DNA of 64,000 nucleotides from Siphonodentalium dalli (GCA_032622095.1 CP136062.1:154188875-154252874); one strand, 5' to 3'; shown: positions 47,478-58,922, counted from the stretch's first letter. Program-made: numbers and translations. Notes: generated by a model not told the origin, from the sequence alone.

Positions 47478-48407
47478 TCTATTATATATTTTGGAAGATC
47501 TGTTTGTTTGTTTGTTTGTTTGTGTGTGTGTGTGTGTAATCGATGAACTCGAAAACGGCCGACCCGATTTCGATGAAACTTGGTATGTGGGGGTATTTTC
47601 GGGCCAGGAGTAACATAGGCCTATTGATTTTCAGATCCCAGGTCAACTTTTCACGTGTCGAGGTCAAATCTGTTTTTACGCTGTGTTACGGGACTTTCAT
47701 TTGAGTTCGGTGCTTACAAATCGATTCGAAACAGCGCGAATAATAAAATGCCAGTCATAATAATGACATGTTTCCTCTTTCCAACGATATATAATGCGTA
47801 TGTATCCGTTTTAGTTATCTGCCTCAATTAACAAGAAGAAGTGGTACTATCTTCCATCAGGATAAAAACAATGCGTAACTTCTATGACGTCGTTAGAGGT
47901 CATAACGTTATATCACGTTAACGCTTAACCGGCCGATGCATTTGACTGTTTCAGACGTCTTGGCGATATCTCGGGCACCGATGGTAATTTATCTTTACGT
48001 TGAAACTTGATAATTAATGAACGTGTGTATATGAGGCGCGTTTATATACTTGAGTGGAAATCAAATCGGGTTAAACTGGCGGATTTTTACGGACGAAATT
48101 TGATGCATAGGGTATCTCGGTATCCGCTGGGCCAATTTCCCGGTATCCGCTGGGCCGATTTCCACCATTTTTGGGGTGTTGGTGTTTGACCCCACCTGAC
48201 CTTCAAAATGGTCAATTCAAGGTCAAATCGGGTAAAACCGGATGGATTTCGACGGGTACTTTTGTCGGGTACTTTTGTTCGGGCACTGTGTTTTGGACGG
48301 GTCAAATGGTGACCCCACTTGACCTTGGCCTTCAAAATAGACAATTCTTGACCTTCAAAATGGTCAATTCAAGGTCAAAGCCCGGACGAAGTCGGGTCAC
48401 CTTCTAG
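47478..48407 (+). mobile_element. Non-autonomous Helitron-type element, copy 2
   Basis: Starts TC after an A (tctattatatattttggaag) and ends with a hairpin (cccgg-acgaa-tcggg), tcacctt, CTAG before T. The body has (GTTT)n and (GT)n runs, then cgatttcgatgaaacttggt. Towards the 3' end come several copies of a phrase on ccttgaccttcaaaatgg and gtcaaatcgggtaaaaccgg. No Rep/helicase. Confidence 0.85.
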
Positions 48408-48601
48408 TACTTATATATGACAGTAAACATGCTATTGATACAGAAACCGTTCGCATGTTGTGTTTAACATTCCGAAATTTCGCGACCGTTCTTTTTTTCG
48501 ACCAAAGGAATCTGACTTGTCGTGAAATAGCTTTTCTGCGATATCTTTACAAAACATCGATGAATGTTTGTGACATGTGATCAAGATATCCTTGTAGATT
48601 T

Positions 48602-48780
48602 GTTATGTTGACTAAGATGTTAATTCAGTATGTGAAACATGTATCCCGGGACCGGTGTACAGAGTGGACGGAGAAAGTGTATTCTTTATCATCAGATCAA
48701 CATAATTTCAACTCCCAATTTGTATAAACCCGACTAGGATTTATAGAACAACAACTAATCTATACCTGCCAATGTTTATC
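48602..48780 (+). repeat. Dispersed repeat, second copy of the 44638 sequence
   Basis: Same landmarks as 44638-44776 plus about 41 extra bases (gagtggacggag to gatcaaca) bounded by the direct trinucleotide aca. That suggests a deletion in the other copy or an insertion here. Confidence 0.8.
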
Positions 48781-48789
48781 TATGTTTAT

Positions 48790-49530
48790 CTGTGATGAAG
48801 TTGATTTTAAGTATATACAATATCTTAATATTTGGGAAAGAAAATTGAAAATAAAATTCATCTGATGATTGTATGATAAAATTTCACATTAAGATATGCA
48901 AATTAGAATTTGTGGCAAGATCTCTCCATGTTTTTCAATTTCCAGGAAAAAAGCAAGCCACTTACCGAACTTGCTATGCCTAATAGCATGTTTTTTATTA
49001 CCATGTGGACGCGAAAAAAATAGAGGGGTACACAAACAAAGGCCTCACAAAAACTTGTTTCCGCTAAAATGTTAAGTTGGAAACAGGTAGATTCTGAAAA
49101 TAGACACACTGGTTGTATAGAAACCGTTCTCATATCGCTTTTAACATTCCGAAAATGCGCGACCATTTTTTTCGACATAAAGAATCCGACTAACTTCTAA
49201 CCGTCAATATGAAATATGGGGTATAGATAATTGGCGCAGTTACGCAAAATACCTACAACACAACGCAGTGATTGTGGCAAAATAATGAAAGCGTTATTTG
49301 ATTACAAGCGGTTCAATAATTTGTGCCCATTAGATCTCCCTGTTATAATCATTTGCAGTACTGCAGGGCTTCTGTCTTAATATACTGAGATTACCGGGAA
49401 CTATTTCACATAGTGTTGCTGTGCGTGTATCAGTGGGAAAGTTATGGATTTTTAATTTTTCCTCTTAGTTGTGTATTTTAACAAAAGTACGAGTTATTGA
49501 TCGGACTCAATCTCCAATTATAAAATTGTT
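48790..49530. other. No supported gene
   Basis: The phrase agaaaccgttc-catgtt, ttaacattccgaaa and gcgaccgttctttttttcga near 48440-48530 recurs in variant form near 49120-49180. Otherwise unassigned. Confidence 0.4.
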
Positions 49531-49534
49531 AGGC

Positions 49535-49603
49535 CAATGCATTCTCGTATATATGCGAAAGGACCCATGGACGGTTCGCATATATAAGATAATGCATTGG
49601 CAC
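49535..49603. repeat. Palindrome shared with the piggyBac-type MITEs
   Basis: A 69-bp near-perfect hairpin: gccaatgcattctcgtatat and atatgcgaa on the left, the complement ending aatgcattggc on the right. The same hairpin makes up each end of the element at 51729-52111. Confidence 0.85.
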
Positions 49604-49614
49604 ATGGTCTTTAA

Positions 49615-49621
49615 AGAGAGG

Positions 49622-49688
<67 letters not shown>
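49615..49688 (+). repeat. (GA)n microsatellite
   Basis: A nearly pure GA run of about 74 bp. ORFs through it on both strands are artefacts. Confidence 0.95.
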
Positions 49689-49690
<2 letters not shown>

Positions 49691-49788
49691 AACATATCAC
49701 CAGTGGCCGAGCTCGGCCTTATCTCCTCTTAAAACATTATACATTTTAGACCCCTTCGGAGCCATCTGGGTGGCTCCACGTTAATTCG

Positions 49789-49792
<4 letters not shown>

Positions 49793-49838
<46 letters not shown>
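49793..49838. repeat. (TA)n microsatellite abutting a Helitron 5' end
   Basis: A pure TA run immediately before the TC of Helitron copy 3. Helitron insertion between A and T would favour such tracts. Confidence 0.95.
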
Positions 49839-49841
<3 letters not shown>

Positions 49842-50561
49842 ATTATATATTTTGAAAGATCTGTGTGTGTGTGTGTGTATCTGTCTGCGTGTGTGTAATC
49901 GATGGACTCGAAAATGGCCCAGCCGATTTCGATGAAACTTGGTACGTGGGGGTATTTTCGGCCGGGGGTTAACATTGGCCTATTGATTTTCAGATCCGAG
50001 GTAAACTTTTCACGTGCCGAGGTCAAATCTGTTTTTACGCCGTTTTGCGCTAATATATTTCAGTTCGGTGCTCACAAATCGATTCGATATAGCGCGAATA
50101 ATAAATTGCCAGTCATATAATTTGCACGGTTAGAATCTGTGGCGCTTCATCTTTCCAATGATGTATCACACGCCTGTGTACGTTTAAAGTTTCTACCTTA
50201 ATTATCGGGAAGAACGCAGGACCATGCTTCGCTCATCGAAAATCATTGCGTAAATATATTACGCCATCAACATATCGTGACGTGATCGCGTTAATTCTTA
50301 ACCGGCCGATGTCGCGTTAACTCATCACCGGCCGAGGTATCCGCAAATGACATTGGGCTATATATCTCTAAAACGGGTGTAGCTATCGACTTGAAATTTG
50401 GTATGTGAATGTATCTTGCCCCGGATACGAATTTTATCGGGTCGCCGACCCCGTGCGACGCCAGCTTCGCGCATGCGCAGACCAGATCTCGGAAACGGGT
50501 GGAGCAATCGACTTGAAATTTGGTTTTTGAATAGCCCGGATGAAGTCGGGTCACCTTCTAG
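49839..50561 (+). mobile_element. Non-autonomous Helitron-type element, copy 3 (chimeric)
   Basis: Starts TC (tctattatatattttgaaag) and ends agcccgg-atgaa-tcgggt hairpin, caccttCTAG before T. The 5' 250 bp match copies 2 and 4 (cgatttcgatgaaacttggt, gtgggggtattttcgg). The 3' 200 bp match the 122-bp unit of copy 1 (tagctatcgacttgaaattt, cttgccccggatacg, cgcatgcgcagaccagatct). It thus joins modules otherwise seen in different copies. Confidence 0.85.
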
Positions 50562-50577
50562 TATATATATATATATA

Positions 50578-51165
50578 TCTATTATATATTTTGGAAGATC
50601 TGTCTGTGTGTCTGTATGTGTGTCTGTGTGTTCGCGATGGACTCGAAAACGGCCGAACCGATTTCGATGAAACTTGGTATGTGGGGATATTTTCGGCCGA
50701 GAACTGGCATAGGCCTATTAATTTGTCCGTGCGACGTGACCTTGACCTTGAAATCGGGTAATTTCAAGGTCAAACGCCCGAATATCACGGGATTTCGATG
50801 AAACTTGGTATGTGGGGGTACTTTCTTATGGCGAGTCTCTTAAACATATTCATTTGCCCGTGCGATGTGACCTTGACCTTGAAATTACGCCAATTTTGAT
50901 GGGATTTCGACGAAATTTGATACGTGGGGTTACTTTTGTCCACTGATTGTTTTGGACGGGTCCAATCGTGACCCCGACCAGACCTTGACCTTCAAAATGA
51001 TCAATTCAAATCGGGTAAAACCGGATGGATTTCGACGGGCACGTTTGTCGGGTACTTTTGTCCGGGCAGTGTTTTTGGACTGGTCAAATCGTGACCCCAA
51101 TTGACCTTGACCTTCAAAATGGCCAATTCAAGGTCAAAGCCCGGCCGAAGTCGGGTCACCTTCTA

Positions 51166-51166
<1 letters not shown>
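50578..51166 (+). mobile_element. Non-autonomous Helitron-type element, copy 4
   Basis: Begins TC after an A only 16 bp of TA repeat after the end of copy 3 (tctattatatattttggaag) and ends cccggccgaagtcggg hairpin, tcacctt, CTAG before T. The body repeats cgatttcgatgaaacttggt and gaccttgaccttgaaat in two or three versions. Most like copy 2, with a shorter middle. Confidence 0.85.
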
Positions 51167-51199
<33 letters not shown>

Positions 51200-51214
51200 A
51201 TATATATATATATA
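51167..51214. repeat. (TA)n microsatellite after Helitron copy 4
   Basis: TA run with one interruption, directly after CTAG. Confidence 0.95.
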
Positions 51215-51728
51215 AAGTCAGGTATATGTATACATATATAAGATCCGACGGAATATCCTCTTTATAGGCCTCAATCCACGCAAATAATGCAAAGTTGTCA
51301 GATTTCCCGCCAAAACTGTTCCCTGTAACGGAAAGTTCTTAGTATACAACGAATTATTATTAAAAGTTTGCTTAACCTGACTTGAGGATCCATTTAATAA
51401 AATATATTTGGTTCAGGACAGTGACTAGCTAAACGAATGAGTCGGAACGTTGAACAATGTGATAAACAGCTGAATATAATTTGGAATAGCGTGGCAGGGG
51501 CGACTTCTCGAAGAGTTAAATCATGCCACGAATCTCTACTTTAGCTACGCCCGGAGAGATCATCTTCCACCAGTACAAAACCTGGGAAATTGTTTATGCT
51601 GTGACTGGGATGTGTATAACATTGAAAACACAGTGCATGTGATATATTTCTCAGCTATCACCTATCAGCCCATAATTATGTAGGTCACTGTAAAGGTGAA
51701 TTTCACAACTTGAAATTGCACGATTTAA

Positions 51729-52111
51729 CCCTTTACCCAAGAGAACGGCCCTGTGCCAATGCATTCTCTTATATATGCGAGTCGACCATAGGTCGCCTCG
51801 CATATATAAGAGAATGCATTGGCTTAACACATTAAAAAGTATAACATTGTTAAAGAATGTAAGAAAAAATGGTAAAAAGTGTTAAAAAAAGATTATTTTT
51901 TAGGCCAATGCATTCTCTTATATATGCGAGGCGACCTATGGTCGACTCGCATATATAAGAGGATGCATTGGCACAGGGCATAACTGTAACTATCGCAATG
52001 TGGTCAATGAGCCGGTTCCAATGATATCCATATTTGTATGGTTCTATTGAGACAGACCGAAGATATTTTAGGCTGTTGAAGCTTTATTTGGCCGGTTTGT
52101 TGGGTAAAGGG
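51729..52111. mobile_element. piggyBac-type MITE with two internal hairpins
   Basis: Flanked by TTAA (51725-51728 and 52112-52115). Ends ccctttacccaagagaacgg on the left; the complement ending tgggtaaaggg on the right. Inside, two 69-bp hairpins (51756-51825 and 51904-51972), built on gccaatgcattctcttatat and its complement, lie in inverse orientation to each other, so the core is a palindrome of palindromes. A 93-codon ORF across the right edge is not supported as a gene. Confidence 0.85.
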
Positions 52112-52115
52112 TTAA

Positions 52116-53236
52116 GTGACTTTGTGAGCGAGTTTGCTTTGCGTCGCTTACAATTATGGAATGTCTTCCGGGTAATTAATTCAATGTTTATTGCGATATC
52201 TGCTCACAAAATTCGCAAAAAAAACTGGGACCACACCCTAATGTTAAGTAGAGTATTGAGGAACATGTTAAAAACAAGGAAATATATCAACTGCCATGTT
52301 TGTTCAATGTTATAAATGTTGTAGCTCCGCCCATTGATTCCGTCGTTTCGAACAACGACTCAGCAGACAAAGTCATTTGCTGTCATCAAAACAACATTGT
52401 GATCCATTGTTGGTTAATAGCAATCATCGCCGCGTGGTTGATTATACATTAGGTGTAGGTGAATGACGTCATATATTTTGTTCTATATCCATCAGTGATT
52501 TTTCAAATATCCCGGGTATGGATTTTGGCAGCGGGGTAATGTCGCAAGAGCTATACTCGTCCTTGACTTCGATCAATGGTATATACTCATGGGATGCGTA
52601 TCTATAATCTCAAATCGACTCCACCCCACCGCCTGTGCAATTTGGCTTATATATCAAGATGTTCAACCCACTTTGGTGTTCTAGAAACCACCCGAAAAAG
52701 ACCCGTTGATTAGTTGAATATAACGTGACGGCCATTTCTGAGGTGAAGGCCGAGTACAGCTCTTGCGACATTAGGTAAGAAACTAATTATTTTCCATAGG
52801 CGACAGTGTTAACTGTAACTCCCGCCAGTGATGGGCTAAGCCTATGTGAACTTCATGTGGTAAATTTTCCCTCAGAACGTCATCCGATACACTATTGGGT
52901 GACAACAAACGCTCCCATCGCGGTATTTTTAAAAAACTATAATCTTGAATATCCACAACTACCCCATTTATTGCATAAAAATCAGCAGCATAAAAATAGC
53001 CAGACCCCTTCCATAACTTCGTTGCTGCACCAGACTCTTCCTGGCCATCTAAACAAAAATGATTGCCGTAGTAACGTAGGTTATGATTTTCTGTTCCTGG
53101 TCAGTTTCTCTACACAAATTCAGGAAGCGTAACTCTATATAATTAGTCCAGTTGCACTAAAACTACAGAACCGGGGCTGGAAGAATCTCTGAAACCACGG
53201 AACGGAGCTGGGTGAATCCAATACGGCCGCGACCCA
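52116..53236. other. No supported gene; short inverted repeat
   Basis: taatgtcgcaagagctatac near 52540 and its near complement (gtacagctcttgcgacatta) near 52754-52773 frame about 190 bp. This could be a small fold-back element. A 108-codon ORF at 52806-53132 has no motif. Confidence 0.4.
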
Positions 53237-53749
53237 GTGGTATCGCTTATTACACCTCTACCATGGACTTTTGGAGAAATTGCCACTTCACTTCCGGTTC
53301 GTAACTGTGTGGAGATTACCAAAGCACGGAATTGGGAATGGACCATCGCGATGAAAATTAAATTAGCTACTTCACAAGGTTCTTACGAAGAATTCCCATG
53401 TGATTTAGGCCTATTAGATTCATTTAGACCAATTTCTTTGTTTAGCTTAATGAAAACCATGCAGCGAGGGTTTCTGACGTCATTTTGTCATTTTGGATTT
53501 GTGTGGCAGAATCCAGACACGATTGCACAATCCACGACAAATCTTGTAGTGACGTCTCCGTCGGGACCACTGCCTGATGGTACATACATTATTCTTAGCG
53601 TCATGTGGCCGATAAAAGGAACATTTGAGTGGTTGCTCCACTACGTGTTACGTACGATTCATATTATATTCATGTCGACAAATAGTCTGCTTCCAGCATT
53701 CGCGGTCGAAGTCAAAAATATCGATTTGAATTGGAAGTACTCTGTGTAA
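53237..53749 (+). CDS. Unrecognised 170-codon ORF
   Basis: An open frame of 513 bp not explained by any repeat. It is Ser/Thr-rich in the middle, with a hydrophobic stretch in the C-terminal half (YIILSVMWPIKGTFEWLLHY). No family is recognised, no splice sites were chosen, and no relative is seen in the window. It ends about 280 bp upstream of the PAN-like exon on the same strand. Chance cannot be excluded. Confidence 0.2.
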   Translation: MVSLITPLPWTFGEIATSLPVRNCVEITKARNWEWTIAMKIKLATSQGSYEEFPCDLGLLDSFRPISLFSLMKTMQRGFLTSFCHFGFVWQNPDTIAQSTTNLVVTSPSGPLPDGTYIILSVMWPIKGTFEWLLHYVLRTIHIIFMSTNSLLPAFAVEVKNIDLNWKYSV

Positions 53750-54032
53750 GCATATACTGGCATACTGAGTGTATCATAGTCTAGTCGAAATATCATTTCC
53801 TGGAAGCGTGCAGACTTCCCACAAATTACGTCACATTTAGTTACGCGTTAATCTCTTTAATTGGACACTGTTATATTGTGGCTACTAGTGGCTATGCGAT
53901 TCGGGGAATAGAAATCCTACAGGTGATCAGACCCCCGTTTTATATGTGGGTCCGTATTTAACGTAGACTGAATCGGAAGCAGCCCCAATACCTTTAGATG
54001 GCTCGTCGTATTTGAAAAATTAATCTGTAAAA

Positions 54033-54324
54033 ATGACATGGCTGCTTTGGTCAGCGTGGATTTGTGTCATCATCTGGGTGTTAATGGACCGGAGTCATGG
54101 CATGAGTGTGCGTCAGTTCAGATACACGTCTTCTGCCATCTCCCCAGTGCTCTCACAGAAGGAACAACTATTGCTTGGCGTTTGTGAAAGCGAGAGCAAA
54201 TGTGCCCTGCTCTGTTCTGGAATACATTGGTGTCAGGTTACCCGCTACGACGAAGCATCGGGGACGTGCAGACTAGCGTCGGGAAATCCCGGGAGCGGAT
54301 CCGGAAATGTGATGATCAAGTCAG
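54033..54324 (+). CDS. First exon of a secreted PAN/apple-like protein
   Basis: ATG 54033 opens a signal peptide (MTWLLWSAWICVIIWVLMDR), then a short linker and a cysteine-rich segment with CESESKCALLC, SGIHWCQVTRYD and GTCRLASG. The C-x5-C-x3-C-x5-C-x11-C spacing and the aromatic/Cys core fit half of a PAN/apple module, used in secreted invertebrate proteins for binding sugars or proteins; the assignment is by pattern only. The exon ends NVMIKSG at a strong donor tcag|gtaagt (54324/54325, phase 1). The frame beyond it is intron read-through. The copy at 5041-5338 aligns over the Cys region with the same donor phase. Later exons are not identified in the following 9.7 kb. Confidence 0.65.
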
Positions 54325-55430
54325 GTAAGTCGGGTCATTATTATACAGAAACCTGGCACGATTCCTAACATGCGCCTGTTAAATTGTGGCGACGAATGTT
54401 CCCAAGCAAAGCTGAAAAATGGAAAACATAATTATCAATTAAGTTTCGACCAGCTAGGCAATAAAGTAAACACGACACGGCCGAGACTCTCTCGTCTATG
54501 GTCCACTCTTTGTGGTTTTCAATCTGCGAACCTCCATGCATAAGTAAATGGTCAGTTCATCTTGAATCATAATTTATCAACACTAATAAAACTCAATTGT
54601 GTTTGTATGTTTGTCTGTCGGGCTTTGGGCGACCACACGGCTGGGCCATCGGAGCTGCACAATTTGTATGGGACAATTGACCCGATGAGTATAGTGTCAT
54701 GTGATAGGTGCCGTTGACATCAGATGTCTTAAATGGCACTAATAATATTTGATAATATTTAATATTTACAACATACGTCGACGTGAATACGAGGTAATTT
54801 TGTTCATATTCTTATAGAAATATTTTTGTGGAATCTGGTCGTTGAAAATTGATTCACAGGGTTAAATGTAAGCGATGATTGTCATGGGGTAGGTTTAGTT
54901 GACTTCACACGACTTAAAGGAGCACTAATAAACAACGAACAATTTTAATTAAATCATTAATCATATACCCAAAATGGTTTGACCATATCTGGTCGCATGA
55001 TAGTGGTATATATTCAGAGACCCCAGCTAGTATACTATATATGAGAACTGGCAAGGGTGTCTGGCGTTTCCTGGTTAAAAGGTAACCAAGCTGTGCATAC
55101 GGTTCTTCTGTCGATAAACAAAGAAGCATAACAATTGGACGAATGAAAATTTCGGTATTTTTATCAATGTCAACTATCAGCATTCAGCGCCCATTTGTAA
55201 TGTTGGTGCCCATCCGCCGATCCCCAACTAACTGCGTCGGAGCACGTCATTCGGTTCCTTGTATCACGGAGATTCTATATAAGTTTGGTAGAAATGGTCG
55301 ACAATGAATATATAGTAATGTCGATATTCCTCTAAATCACCACCCTGACACGGACGGCAACAATTTGGTAACTTTAAACTACAATATTAGATAACGCGTA
55401 TATTGGATACAAATATATATATATAAACTT
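54325..55430. other. Probable intron or intergenic DNA; nothing further recognised
   Basis: Follows the donor at 54324. No acceptor with an open phase-1 frame and recognisable protein was found. Confidence 0.4.
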
Positions 55431-55550
55431 GTGTAAACAAGTTAGTAACATGTTTAAACAAGTAAGTTAACTTGTGTAAACAATTTAGCTAACTTGTTTA
55501 AACAAGTTATTAACTTGTTTCAACAAGTTATAGAGCTTTGGTACTTGGAC
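55430..55550. repeat. Palindromic aacttgtttaaacaagtt cluster
   Basis: Five or six variants of the palindrome aacttgtttaaacaagtt separated by a few bases. The same word occurs inside the tandem duplication at 57834 and 58816. Confidence 0.85.
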
Positions 55551-55574
55551 AACATACTTATGGCAGCTATGAAA

Positions 55575-56560
55575 CTCAACTTGACTGGTTAGGCTTTCGG
55601 GGTGTATAGAGAAAAAATACTTTGCATTGTGCCAACATAGTCTCCTTTGACCGAAATCGCCCAATAGAAGGGGCTGCGAAATGACATGATTGCCTCATTG
55701 CCCTGCAGACATGAGCCAGTCTTGGGCGGATGGTGACTTTTAGGGGTTTTGGCGTTTTGCGACGGTATCTTGGGCGCATCTACAACAAGGGCAACGCTCA
55801 GCTTGGGCCATGCAATGCCCCCGACTGTACACTCAATATTGGCTATAATTAGAGAGAAAATGAAGTAATAGTGGGGTATAACTCTGGCAAAGGGCCATAA
55901 CTCTGGGGGGAAGTGCGGACAAAACAAACTCCGGGTATGCATATCTCTGGCAAAGGGCCATAACTCTTGAAAAAATGTGTGGATAAAAAAAACCTGCACT
56001 ATGAACGATGGATGGACGGACGAAGGTCTCCACTGTATACCCCCACATCCTAAATTCACAAATTTCCAAGTCAAACAGGGCCGTAACTCTGGTAAAATTT
56101 AATTTACGAAAACAGTAGTGTGTGTGTAACCTTTCCACCAACCTGTGCTATCACCATGCCAAATGACAACGATATCCGATAATTAACACCCGAGTTACAA
56201 GCTGAAACTTTCTTTCGGACACAAAATTCACACATTTCCAAGTCAAACAAGGGCCATAACTCTGGTAAAAAATTAATGGACGAAACCCGTAGTATGTGGA
56301 TATCCCTTCTCCCAACCTGTGCAACCACCATGACAAAGGACAATACACCCAATAATAAAGACACCCACAGCATAATGTTTGTTATGGAGCGTTTTACACT
56401 AAATCCAGCAAAGGGCCATAACTCTGGAAAAAAAGTGCGGACAAACCCTGCCTTATGTGGATATCCTTTTATACAATGCTGGTCTACCGTCACAGCAAAG
56501 GACACCCGAATTGGACTATCGATACTTGTTTCTTCTTTTTTTAGTCATCATGTCTCAAAC
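55575..56560. repeat. Dispersed repeat with the GGGCCATAACTCTGG motif
   Basis: aaagggccataactctgg or variants occur near 55900, 55954, 56078, 56250 and 56409, each followed by an A-rich run and then a segment around gtatgtggatatcccttc. The 55575-55650 part is the inverse of sequence at 57500-57600 (ggagactatgttggc, ccgaaagcctaacc). ORFs here on both strands are not supported. Confidence 0.7.
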
Positions 56561-56948
56561 TCATTCAGATTCGATTAAACTCGAGGAACCATCACAATTT
56601 CATTTCTGTGGTGAAAAAGTTGCTAAAAATTAATCACCTACTTCACGCAGATAATTATTATTTATACCATAATAATTACATCTATTGTACATATCAGTCT
56701 CCAGAGTGCAAACAAAGAATTGTGGCTTATTCTTTTTGTTTTTTTATTCTTTTTTATTATTGAAATAGTCAGATGATTTTACATACAAAATGAATGGTTG
56801 TACATGTTGCATACAATATATAGATAATATTCATCTGATACATACATTCGTGCATACACTTCTTCACGCGCTCACGCTTGCACTCTTACTTGCATCAACG
56901 GGTATGCATTGGCTCTAAACAGGCGATTGGGCAATTGGACTATCGATA

Positions 56949-58922
56949 CTTGAACTGTATTGTGAAATGTATGTTACGGACGGACGGTCACACGGACGGA
57001 CTGTCACACGCCCATACATTTGGTCTTTAAGTGATCTCTCTTTTGTTATTTTTGACAGTATTGACCACTCAAAGTCTACAACTGGACTCCAAATTGTCCG
57101 AAATAACGGGTACTAGGTGGTCGTTTGACATTATGTCAACTTTTTATTTGACTTTGAATCCTCCCCTGATCACATAAAGCTCAAATGTATAAACGGAAGA
57201 ACGGACGGAGGTCTCCACTATATACCCCAGAATCCTCGTTCGGATGGTCCGGGCATAACAACCCACCCATCCCCTTGTTAGACCGGAATCGCTTATTTTG
57301 ACTAAAATGGCATATTGACACTATTCGTGCGACTATCTTGAATAGCGATCGAGATGCCGGGGTAATATTAGTATGGCTCGAGATATCTTGTCAGCCACCC
57401 TATACAACCCATTCAACAACTTATGTGAATCGACCCCATGCACGGTCGATGTTTGGCAACACATTGGATTGTATGGTTGCTCGGCCCCCTGTCCTTGTGC
57501 GATTTCGATGAAAGGAGACTATGTTGGCCCCACGTAAATCTAGTTTTCTCGATATAGCCGAAAGCCTAACCAATGTTTAGTAACCATGCAGTCCCCCAAA
57601 GATGGTCAGACACCCTTGTCAAAGAGAACATCAAAGTCTCAGCCTCCAGAGATTTATTTTGGTCTAGTAAATTGCCGGATCGTGTGTGTGGGCTGTCAAG
57701 ATGTTACATCAAAACACTCACCCCCGTATATTGAGCCTGGTGGTGCATGTGTTAGGCGGTCGGTTTGTCGCGCTGTTAACACACCCATGTGCACCGACGG
57801 ACTGCTGAGTTTCATAGCTTTAGAATCTTGTTTAAACAAGTTAGTAACAGAGGACAGGTGGCGGTTCTTCGCTGTCTTATATAATTATCTGGCGGATCGG
57901 CTTATCAAAAGTAGCGTCATGTGTTGTAATTCCAGAACACATTTGAACTTGAACTGTATTGTGAAATGTTTGTTACGGACGGACGGTCACACGGACGGAC
58001 TGTCACACGCCCATACATTTGGTCTTTAAGTGATCTCTCTTTTGTTATTTTTGACAGTATTGACCACTCAAAGTCTACAACTGGACTCCAAATTGTCCGA
58101 AATAACGGGTACTATGTGGTCGTTTGACATTATGTCAACTTTTTATTTGACTTTGAATCCTCCCCTGATCACATAAAGCTCAAATGTATAAACGGAAGAA
58201 CGGACGGAGGTCTCCACTATATACCCCAGAATCCTCGTTCGGATGGTCCGGGCATAACAACCCACCCCTCCCCTTGTTAGACCGGAATCGCTTATTTTGA
58301 CTAAAATGGCATATTGACACTATTCGTGCGACTATCTTGAATAGCGATCGAGATGCCGGGGTAATATTAGTATGGCTCGAGATATCTTGTCAGCCACCCT
58401 ATACAACCCATTCAACAACCCATGCACGGTCGATGTTTGGCAACACATTGGATTGTATGGTTGCTCGGCCCCCTGTCCTTGTGCGATTTCGATGAAAGGA
58501 GACTATGTTGGCCCCACGTAAATCTAGTTTTCTCGATATAGCCGAAAGCCTAACCAATGGTTAGTAACCATGCAGTCCCCCAAAGATGGTCAGACACCCT
58601 TGTCAAAGAGAACATCAAAGTCTCAGCCTCCAGAGATTTATTTTGGTCTAGTAAATTGCCTGATCGTGTGTGTGGGCTGTCAAGATGTTACATCAAAACA
58701 CTCACCCCCGTATATTGAGCCTGGTGGTGCATGTGTTAGGCGGTCGGTTTGTCGCGCTGTTAACACACCCATGTGCACTGACGGACTGCTGAGTTTCATA
58801 GCTTTAGAATCTTGTTTAAACAAGTTAGTAACAGAGGACAGGTGGCGGTTCTTCGCTGTCTTATATAATTATCTGGCGGATCGGCTTATCAAAAGTAGCG
58901 TCATGTGTTGTAATTCCAGAAC
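56949..58922 (+). repeat. Recent tandem duplication of about 1 kb
   Basis: Copy 1 is 56949-57947, copy 2 is 57948-58922. By eye they differ at about seven bases and by one 15-bp deletion in copy 2 (after ttcaacaa near 58417), under 1% substitution. Each holds a similar ORF (57586-58029 and 58570-58947) that ends differently because the copies join different flanks. The ORF contains the palindrome cttgtttaaacaag, also found in non-coding repeats, and lacks a recognisable domain, so I do not call it a gene. Confidence 0.9.

Noticed and set aside
55589-56074. 161-codon minus-strand ORF
   Set aside because: It overlaps the GGGCCATAACTCTGG repeat region and has overlapping ORFs of similar length in other frames.
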